Positions 1 to 5,023 of a DNA stretch of 10,417 nt are shown here, piece after piece. The stretch comes from CAYVTD01 sp964577665 (GTDB taxonomy: Bacteria > Bacteroidota > Ignavibacteria > Kapaibacteriales > UBA2268). Positions within the stretch are counted from its first letter, which is position 1. Every line of letters starts with the position of its first letter. Location of the stretch: NCBI GenBank assembly GCA_964577665.1, contig CAZOBD010000136.1:1-10417 (forward strand), written 5' to 3'. The translations under genes and the position numbers were made by a program. Below the pieces are notes generated by a model, which was not told the origin of the DNA, did no database searches, and saw only the letters and a list, made by a program, of their open reading frames with translations.

Positions 1-60
1 CTCATTCCCAAACTCCGATTTGGGAATGTACTTTTCTTTCAAAACTCTGTTTTGCCTTAA
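1..60. repeat. Two-hairpin palindromic intergenic repeat
   Basis: Positions 3-28 form a perfect 10 bp stem: CATTCCCAAA at 3-12 and TTTGGGAATG at 19-28, with a 6 nt loop. A second, smaller hairpin follows: CAAAAC at 40-45, loop TCT, and GTTTTG at 49-54. The loops share a CTC-C/T-G core (CTCCG, CTCTG), so the two units look related. The arrangement resembles the dispersed intergenic palindromes of the type 'TTCCCAAxCTCC...TTGGGAA' that I recall from several bacterial phyla, but that link is from memory. No T-run directly follows the first stem, so a simple terminator is not favoured. The element may continue beyond the left edge of the window. Confidence 0.6.
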
Positions 61-147
61 CTCTCAAATAATCATCCCCCTGTGTGTTTCCCAAAATCAT
101 GTATGTTTCAGCAGCTCAATATATTCTGTATTTAACCGATAATTTTA

Positions 148-765
148 ATGATGAAAAACTTGATAAAAATATTAATGATTTTGTTTGTTTTATGCTCAGT
201 CGGCATGAGAGCGTCGGTAAATGATTTTACAGTTACGGGCAGAGAAGGCAGACAGTATAAATTTCATTCGAAAAACATACACGGCGTCAGATTTATCCCT
301 TTCCATGAAACAGTAAAAGTATTTGAAAATGTACGATTTAATAAGCAGGAGAATCTAATCGGAAACAAGGAGTTTTCTCTTAAAGCTATGCACGGTTCAT
401 TTTTTACAGCGCATTTTTCTGAAAAAGGCTGCCGCACTGCGCAGATGATAATACCTGCCGTTAAAACCGGAAATATTCTTTACGTTCCGGCAGAATCATT
501 CTTCCGTTCTCTGAATTTTTTGGGTATAACAGATATGATTTTGCCTGAAATAGAGAATCAGAAAAGGAGAAAAGATTCAAAGTATTCAAACACTGCTTTT
601 CGCAGAAAAGCACCTTTAGGTAATGAAGAATTCAGGCAGAAACTTGAACTGAGACAGCTTCTGAAAGAATCCGGTTCGACCCAAAATAAAAGGGATGTAC
701 CATCAGAGCCGCCGAATAAATATTCCCTGCCGCAAAATCTTATCATCGAAGAGAAGCAGAAGTGA
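148..765 (+). CDS. Exported protein with possible stalk-like domain
   Basis: This 205-residue protein starts with a Met-Met pair, a lysine and a hydrophobic segment (about residues 5-20), which looks like a signal peptide ending near RAS at 21-23. Residues 25-130 alternate short hydrophobic beta-like strands and end in the stretch TGNILYVPAESFFRSLNFL. That pattern resembles the copper amine oxidase N-terminal-like or stalk domains found before the catalytic domain of some cell-wall amidases. The rest (about 135-205) is charged, rich in K, R, E and Q, and probably disordered. No amidase or other catalytic domain is present. It may therefore be a free-standing wall-binding protein or the N-terminal remnant of a larger amidase. 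The start is preceded by no clear ribosome binding site. The gene converges on mltG across a 290 bp gap. The reading frame is believable; the function is unknown. Confidence 0.6.
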   Translation: MMKNLIKILMILFVLCSVGMRASVNDFTVTGREGRQYKFHSKNIHGVRFIPFHETVKVFENVRFNKQENLIGNKEFSLKAMHGSFFTAHFSEKGCRTAQMIIPAVKTGNILYVPAESFFRSLNFLGITDMILPEIENQKRRKDSKYSNTAFRRKAPLGNEEFRQKLELRQLLKESGSTQNKRDVPSEPPNKYSLPQNLIIEEKQK

Positions 766-946
766 GGCTCTCGGGCTTTTTCATATAAGCTCCGCAAAAA
801 ACGATGTTATTATTTTTAAAAGACAATATGTCCGTTTTGAAAGGAGCCGGAAAATTCAATATTGGAAGTATTTTATGCTCACGGGCTATTTTCTCTTCGC
901 TGCCTGCCGAAAAGCCGCCCGGTTTTATCTTATCTTCACCGCTCAT
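743..946 (-). CDS. Doubtful small ORF downstream of mltG
   Basis: A 67-residue ORF starts at ATG 946 and has an AAGGAT sequence about 4 nt upstream on the minus strand, a better ribosome binding site than most genes here have. The frame is also open further upstream, to an ATG at 994. The product is mixed and charged, begins MSGEDKIKPGGFSAG, and has no motif or membrane segment that I recognise. It lies 109 bp beyond the mltG stop on the same strand, so it could be co-transcribed. Its last 23 bases overlap the tail of the opposite-strand gene ending at 765. Plus-strand frames are also open across this region, so this may be a chance ORF. I would keep it only as a candidate. Confidence 0.2.
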   Translation of the reverse strand: MSGEDKIKPGGFSAGSEEKIAREHKILPILNFPAPFKTDILSFKNNNIVFCGAYMKKPESLTSASLR

Positions 947-1055
947 AAAAATCCTTCTGATTCGTAAGGCATTGCCCATACCTGAGTAAAGCATCTTTAG
1001 TCTTTTTTCATAATTTCTCTAGTTCGACATATTAAACTAACAGTACCTTTTGCAG
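766..1055. other. Gap between convergent genes, mostly unexplained
   Basis: These 290 bases separate two genes that end toward each other. I found no convincing rho-independent terminator, tRNA or repeat. Apart from the doubtful minus-strand ORF at 743-946, the only content is overlapping short open frames on both strands with no recognisable product. A plus-strand frame through about 967 could in principle be a frameshifted continuation of the upstream gene, but its translation shows no amidase or AMIN motif. Confidence 0.4.
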
Positions 1056-2060
1056 TTATCGTCTGCGGTTTCTCCTGAACTCAGCAACGTTTCTAAGGTG
1101 CCCTGCGTGGTTTTTTGCAAAATTATGTCTGCCTGTGCCGTCTCCGGCAGCTACGAAATAATAATAGGAATGTTTTTCCGGATATAGTGCGGCTTCAATT
1201 GCTTTTTCCCCTGGTGAGCAGATTGGCGCCGGCGGGAGTCCGCCGTAAAGATATGTATTGTAGGGGCTGTTGTGTTTCAGATCGTCGTATGTTACCCTGC
1301 TTTTGTTCCCCGTTGCATACTGCACTGTCGGGTCAGCCTGCAGAAGCATCCCTGATTTTAGACGGTTATGGTAAACTCCGCTGATTCGCTGCATTTCTGA
1401 ATTAAGAGAGGTTTCCAGTTCAATTATTGAGGCAAGGGTTAATGTTTCTCCACGGGATATACCTAATGAATCGGCACGTTTTTCAAACCTGCCGTACCAT
1501 AGTTTTTCGTGATGGTCTAAAAGTTTATTGATGATTTTTTCGGCGCTGCTGTTTTTAAAAAATTCATAAGTATCGGGCATTAAAAATCCCTCCAGACTCG
1601 GAGCGTCTATTTTTCTGGCATTTAAAATCGAATCGTTTCTGCATAAGGTAATGAAATTTAGAGAATCCGCTCCCGTTTTTTTTGCAAGCCGGGCAAATTC
1701 TTCAATAGTAATACCTTCGGGAAATGTGATTTTCACAACGGGTACGAATCCGCCGCCGAATAGTTTTTCTATTATATCCCTCTGGCTCATTCCCGATTCT
1801 ATACGATAATATCCGGCATATATGGTCTTTCCTCGGATTTTTGCAAGAAATTTTATGTAGTTTGTAAAAACAAATTCCGGTTTCAGCATACCCTGCCCGT
1901 TAAAAATTGAAACAGTTTTGCTGATAGAAGTTCCCCTCGGTACTTTTACTACTATAGCTTCATCGATAATTACTTTCTGTTTCAGGAGACTGTTAACATA
2001 AAGTGCCGAAGCAGCCGCAAGAAAAACTGCAATTGCAAATGTAATGAGTATTTTATTCAT
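1056..2060 (-). CDS. mltG: Endolytic murein transglycosylase MltG (YceG-like)
   Basis: MltG cleaves nascent glycan strands in peptidoglycan at the outer face of the inner membrane and is thought to set glycan chain length by ending elongation. The protein has 334 residues, close to the roughly 340 of E. coli MltG. Residues 4-22 form a single N-terminal membrane anchor. Residues about 36-105 correspond to the LysM-like subdomain, and the catalytic YceG domain runs from about 110 to 328. The signature LASIIELET at 209-217 places the expected catalytic glutamate at E214. It is followed by the conserved LLQADPTVQYATG (239-251) and by NTYLYGGLPPAPICSPG (268-284). The gene is divergent from the OsmC gene, with 106 bp between the starts. 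No strong ribosome binding site precedes the ATG at 2060. All key motifs are intact, so an active enzyme is expected. Confidence 0.95.
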   Translation of the reverse strand: MNKILITFAIAVFLAAASALYVNSLLKQKVIIDEAIVVKVPRGTSISKTVSIFNGQGMLKPEFVFTNYIKFLAKIRGKTIYAGYYRIESGMSQRDIIEKLFGGGFVPVVKITFPEGITIEEFARLAKKTGADSLNFITLCRNDSILNARKIDAPSLEGFLMPDTYEFFKNSSAEKIINKLLDHHEKLWYGRFEKRADSLGISRGETLTLASIIELETSLNSEMQRISGVYHNRLKSGMLLQADPTVQYATGNKSRVTYDDLKHNSPYNTYLYGGLPPAPICSPGEKAIEAALYPEKHSYYYFVAAGDGTGRHNFAKNHAGHLRNVAEFRRNRRR

Positions 2061-2166
2061 TTATCTTATATCACTTATTGGCAATATTCTAATTAAATTT
2101 CGTCTAAATGACAAGTTTTACGAACAAAATAATGAATTATTGAATAACCAAAAAACGAAAAAAGAT

Positions 2167-2565
2167 ATGAAAATGAGAATTACATTTGACGGCGGGAAAA
2201 AAATCAATGCAGAATTCAAAGGTTTTACAGTCAGAACAGACCAGAACCCCAAAGCCGGCGGTGATGGCACAGCGCCTGAGCCCTTCCAGTATTTTTTATC
2301 ATCTATCGGCACTTGCGCAGGTGTTTATGTGCTCGGGTTTTGCGAAAGCAGGAAAATTCCCACCGAGGAAATTGAAATAGAGCAGAGTCTCGTTTACGAT
2401 ACGGTTCTAAAACGCATCTCTACTATCAAGCTGGAAATAAAAGTACCCGAAGATTTCCCTCCAAAATATCACAATGCATTAATAAAAGCTGTTAACTCAT
2501 GCGCCGTTAAGAAAACAATTCAGGATCCGCCCGAATTTGAAACATTCACCAGCGTAAAAAGATAA
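2167..2565 (+). CDS. OsmC/Ohr family protein
   Basis: This 132-residue protein belongs to the OsmC/Ohr superfamily, whose studied members reduce organic hydroperoxides through a pair of cysteines. The fold signature is visible: an N-terminal beta region with GGDGTAPEPFQYFLSSIGTC (31-50), the central helix carrying C50, and a second conserved cysteine in NSCAVKKTI (C112). A third cysteine at C59 is extra. The spacing matches the OsmC-like (YhfA-type) branch better than classical Ohr, so peroxidase activity is likely but not certain. The frame stays open upstream to an ATG at 2044, but that start would overlap mltG and add an AT-rich, unrelated leader. The ATG at 2167 starts exactly where family homology begins and is preferred. 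The 106 bp divergent region upstream is AT-rich and must hold both promoters, though I could not assign clear boxes. No terminator was seen downstream. Confidence 0.88.
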   Translation: MKMRITFDGGKKINAEFKGFTVRTDQNPKAGGDGTAPEPFQYFLSSIGTCAGVYVLGFCESRKIPTEEIEIEQSLVYDTVLKRISTIKLEIKVPEDFPPKYHNALIKAVNSCAVKKTIQDPPEFETFTSVKR

Positions 2566-2567
2566 AT

Positions 2568-2612
2568 TTATGCAATTCGTAATTCGTAATTGATTACTGT
2601 GTCTTCCGGCAT
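2568..2612 (-). pseudogene. Possible stump of a truncated gene
   Basis: On the minus strand an AAGGAG ribosome binding site (2619-2624) stands 6 nt before an ATG at 2612. The frame encodes only MPEDTVINYELRIA before a stop at 2568. The second half of this peptide is simply the translated AATTCGT repeat. A near-perfect initiation site in front of 14 codons, five or six of them outside the repeat, suggests that a longer gene once started here and was cut off at the repeat. It lies on the same strand as, and 198 bp downstream of, the small membrane protein gene. It could equally be a chance start. Confidence 0.3.
2574..2591. repeat. AATTCGT heptad tandem repeat
   Basis: The 7-mer AATTCGT occurs twice in tandem (2574-2580 and 2581-2587), followed by a partial third copy AATT. 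The tract sits 8 bp after the OsmC stop codon. Short AATTCGT (or ATTACGA) tracts are, from memory, common between genes in several bacterial genomes, where they can mark junctions or rearrangement points. No role is proven. Confidence 0.55.
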
Positions 2613-2810
2613 TTTAATCTCCTTCAAACAGAGCCGCAGCCTTATTACTAAGTACATCATAGAGCTAAAAAGTCACAAAAAAGCTGTATATCTACCGAAC
2701 TTTGAACATGTCATCAATGACTGTGGGAAGAAATCAATTTGTAGTGCCCCATGCCAGACCGCCCGCTGCCATAATAGCAGGGATTTAATAGGTCATAGGT
2801 GCAAGTTGGA

Positions 2811-3110
2811 TTAAGGCTGTTTAATATCTGAAGTATTTTTATCTTTTATAAAAAAAACATAAAAAAAGAAACTCTCAGGAATGATGAGAAGTACCAGAGA
2901 AAGTGTATCGACATTAAAAATAGGAGTGTTCCATGCATCCGGCAGTAAGATACCGGCAACCGGGCGTGTAAGCGCCCAGCCAATTGAAAAAAACAAACCG
3001 ATGATAAGCACTGCCAGCACAGCATCTTTCAAACGGCGCTCCTGCCAGTTTTTAGTGAAAGCGTATAATGCTGCTAAAATATGCAGGTGAAATATAATTA
3101 GTTCTATCAT
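2811..3110 (-). CDS. Small three-helix membrane protein, unknown function
   Basis: This 99-residue hydrophobic protein has three likely membrane segments: about 2-19, 30-48 and 67-87. A basic loop, NWQERRLKD (21-29), lies between the first two, and a charged tail ends in KDKNTSDIKQP. The positive-inside rule would place the first loop in the cytosol. The conserved-looking stretch GWALTRPVAGILLPDAW (44-60) joins helices two and three. I do not recognise the family. The frame is open further upstream to 3248, but that would overlap cutA. The ATG at 3110 leaves a 72 bp divergent gap and starts the first helix cleanly, although no Shine-Dalgarno sequence precedes it. Membrane-like composition over the full length makes it a real gene rather than a shadow. 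Confidence 0.7.
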   Translation of the reverse strand: MIELIIFHLHILAALYAFTKNWQERRLKDAVLAVLIIGLFFSIGWALTRPVAGILLPDAWNTPIFNVDTLSLVLLIIPESFFFYVFFIKDKNTSDIKQP

Positions 3111-3182
3111 TTTTCGTATTTTAGTAATATAATTTTCAATTACAAAATTAATGAATTTTATCATAATTTCTAAGGTAAAGAT

Positions 3183-3512
3183 ATGGAAAAAAGCCCGGAT
3201 GCAAGAATTGTTTTTGTAACAGTTCCAAATTATGAGAGCGCTCTTCACATTTCAAAAATCTTAGTAACCGAAAAGTTAGCCGCTTGCTGCAGTATTAATC
3301 AGAATGTAGTTTCAGTTTTCGGATGGCAGGGAAACATTCAGGACAGGCACGAAAACCTTTTAATAATCAAGACCCTTGCAGGAAAAATGGAGCAGTTGGA
3401 AGCCCGAGTAAGAGAGATGCATAGCGATGAAGTGCCCGAAATAGCTGCTTTTCCTCTTGATAGCGCTTCAGCGCCTTATCTGAAATGGCTTAATCAGGCG
3501 CTTGCCGATTGA
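3183..3512 (+). CDS. cutA: Divalent-cation tolerance protein CutA
   Basis: CutA is a small trimeric cytosolic protein of PII-like (ferredoxin-like) fold. It was linked genetically to copper and divalent-metal tolerance in E. coli, and its exact role remains unsettled. The protein has 109 residues, the usual family length. Family motifs are present in order: IVFVTVPNYESALHISKIL (9-27), the KLAACCSI segment with C35 and C36, the FGWQGNIQ loop (46-53), ENLLIIKT (57-64), and HSDEVPEIAAFPL (80-92) followed by the terminal YLKWL helix. An AAGGT-like ribosome binding site lies just upstream of the ATG at 3183. It is followed by radC after 15 bp, so the two are probably one operon. Confidence 0.95.
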   Translation: MEKSPDARIVFVTVPNYESALHISKILVTEKLAACCSINQNVVSVFGWQGNIQDRHENLLIIKTLAGKMEQLEARVREMHSDEVPEIAAFPLDSASAPYLKWLNQALAD

Positions 3513-3527
3513 GGGAGGGAAACAGGT

Positions 3528-4241
3528 ATGGATTCTCCTGCGTATGAACCGGACGAGACAGCTTATAAATCCATAAGAGACTGGCGCGAAGATGAAAGAC
3601 CCAGAGAACGTCTGATGCTGCACGGTGCCTCCAGCTTATCAGATGCCGAGCTTTTGGCTATTTTGATAGGGCATGGCACACGCCGCTTTTCCGCTCTGGA
3701 TGCGGCAAAGGCTCTTATCGACAGGTTTGAGAGTCTTAACGGACTGCTTTCGGCAGACTTCAGCGCATTGAAATCGATAAAAGGCATAGGTGATGCAAAA
3801 GCAGTTACTTTGGTGGCTGCTTTCGAGCTTTCACGAAGAATACAGGCAGAACCCTTTAATTTGAAAAAGCCGGTGAAGACCCCCGAAGACGCTGCGCGAT
3901 ATTTCATCCCCAAATTCCGCGGCATCACTCATGAACTTTTCTATACTCTTCTTCTCAATTCATCCAATCAGGTTTTCAGGGAAATATTAGTAAGCAAGGG
4001 GAGTTTAAACGCCAGTGTAGTGCATCCCCGTGAAGTTTTCAGAACTGCGATTACCGAGTCGGCGGCTTCGGTTATTTTAATGCACAATCATCCATCTGGT
4101 AATACGGAACCATCAGGCGAAGACCTGAAAATAACAAAAATTCTTAAAGAAGCCGGTGAAATATTGGGGATAAAGGTTCTTGACCATATTATCATCGCAG
4201 GCAGCGGTTTTACAAGTTTCGTTCAAAGGGGATTATTCTGA
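3528..4241 (+). CDS. radC: RadC/YeeS-family JAMM domain protein
   Basis: RadC proteins combine a helix-hairpin-helix DNA-binding module with a JAB/MPN metalloprotease-like domain. The old link to DNA repair is disputed and the true substrate is unknown. The protein has 237 residues, a typical length. The N-terminal UPF0758 region holds RPRERLMLHGASSLSDAELLA (25-45, quoted in part: RERLMLHGASSLSDAELL) and a helix-hairpin-helix at LKSIKGIGDAKAVTL (81-95). The JAMM metal site is complete: E169 in HPREVF, H186 and H188 in HNHPSG, S196, and D199. An excellent ribosome binding site, GGGAGGG (3513-3519), directly follows the cutA stop codon and fixes the start at 3528. The gene converges on nusB with only 18 bp between stops, leaving no room for separate terminators. 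Confidence 0.95.
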   Translation: MDSPAYEPDETAYKSIRDWREDERPRERLMLHGASSLSDAELLAILIGHGTRRFSALDAAKALIDRFESLNGLLSADFSALKSIKGIGDAKAVTLVAAFELSRRIQAEPFNLKKPVKTPEDAARYFIPKFRGITHELFYTLLLNSSNQVFREILVSKGSLNASVVHPREVFRTAITESAASVILMHNHPSGNTEPSGEDLKITKILKEAGEILGIKVLDHIIIAGSGFTSFVQRGLF

Positions 4242-4259
4242 AAAACAGGAAAATTTCTA

Positions 4260-4844
4260 TTATGAGTCAATCAGCCCACGGCCTGATTTCATTATTTTGC
4301 CTTTCTTTTTCAATTTTTCATACAGAGTGTCTAATACCCCGTTAATGAAATTGCCGCTCTTTTCGGTGGAATATTTTTTTGCAATGTCTATGGCTTCGTT
4401 GATGCTTACCTTGGGAGGCACGTCTTCTATGTACATAAGTTCGGTAACTGCAATGTGAATTAGTTTTCGGTCAATCAGTGCAATGCGGTTAAGCTCCCAG
4501 TTTGTAACATTATCCTGTATAAGCCGGTCCACAAAAGAAGCGTTTTCCAAAACCTGACGGATGAGTTTCTGTGCGAATTCAACTTCTTCTTCCTTCCAAA
4601 TAATGGGAATATCTGCTTCCAGTTCGATTATTTCTTGTGGTTTCAGCAGTTTTTCAGGTTTGTTATCGTCAGTGTCGAAATTAAAAATACGGAAAAAAAT
4701 ATGGGAAAAAATAGCGCCCCATGACACGCCTGAAAGCTCGCTGGCAATGATTATCTGCAGCACTTTTTCCCTTACAAGTCTTCTCGAGCCTTTTACCTTT
4801 TTCAGGCTGCTCAGCGGAAAACTATCTGTTTCTTTTTCTGCCAT
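4260..4844 (-). CDS. nusB: Transcription antitermination factor NusB
   Basis: NusB binds boxA RNA together with NusE (ribosomal protein S10) and takes part in antitermination on rRNA operons. The protein has 194 residues, longer than the roughly 140 of E. coli NusB. The N-terminal family motif RRLVREKVLQIIIASELSG is at 21-39. The C-terminal core spans NWELNRIALIDRKLIHIAVTEL (115-136), followed by SINEAIDIAKKYSTEKSGNFINGVLDTL (147-174). The extra length comes from an acidic insertion at about 55-90 and from a basic, probably flexible tail. Enlarged NusB proteins are, from memory, usual in Bacteroidota and relatives. No Shine-Dalgarno sequence precedes the ATG at 4844. A candidate promoter lies 29 bp upstream of the start codon. 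Confidence 0.93.
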   Translation of the reverse strand: MAEKETDSFPLSSLKKVKGSRRLVREKVLQIIIASELSGVSWGAIFSHIFFRIFNFDTDDNKPEKLLKPQEIIELEADIPIIWKEEEVEFAQKLIRQVLENASFVDRLIQDNVTNWELNRIALIDRKLIHIAVTELMYIEDVPPKVSINEAIDIAKKYSTEKSGNFINGVLDTLYEKLKKKGKIMKSGRGLIDS

Positions 4845-4872
4845 TTATTAAAGTACATATTTTATAATTAGG

Positions 4873-4903
4873 CAAATTTATCAAACCGCAATTTAACAAA
4901 CAA
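4873..4903 (-). promoter_or_regulatory. Candidate Bacteroidota-type promoter for nusB
   Basis: On the minus strand a TTG (4901-4903) is followed after 20 nt by TAAATTTG (4873-4880). This fits the Bacteroidota sigma-ABfr consensus of TTG, about 19-20 nt, then TAnnTTTG. A nine-base A tract (4905-4913 read on this strand) lies directly upstream and could act as an UP-like element. Transcription would start near 4866, giving a short leader of about 20 nt before the nusB ATG. Confidence 0.45.
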
Positions 4904-5023
4904 GTTTTTTTTTCTTACATGCCTGTTTTTGGCTGTTTTCATTCATTTATTCTGAATATTATTCGATTTATTTTTTAATTTCTTATATTACAATGTTTTT
5001 TTGAAATATATCAGGAACAAAAT

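Noticed and set aside
757..790. Terminator hairpin near GGCTCTCGGGCTTTTT
   Set aside because: The possible stem has only about four pairs with a loop of two bases, too weak to call despite the T-run.
695..967. Frameshifted continuation of the 148-765 gene into an amidase
   Set aside because: The plus-strand frame is open, but its translation shows no amidase or AMIN-like motif, so there is no positive evidence of a frameshift.
2044..2166. Upstream extension of the OsmC-family protein by 41 residues
   Set aside because: It would overlap the start of the divergent mltG gene, is AT-rich with no family similarity, and the family homology begins at the ATG at 2167.
2590..2814. Plus-strand 74-codon ORF between the OsmC and membrane protein genes
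   Set aside because: It begins inside the heptad repeat, has no ribosome binding site or recognisable motif, and runs into the end of the opposite-strand gene. It looks like a chance frame.
3111..3248. Upstream extension of the small membrane protein by 46 residues
   Set aside because: It would overlap the first 66 bases of cutA on the other strand, and the extension covers the AT-rich divergent promoter region. The start at 3110 is cleaner.
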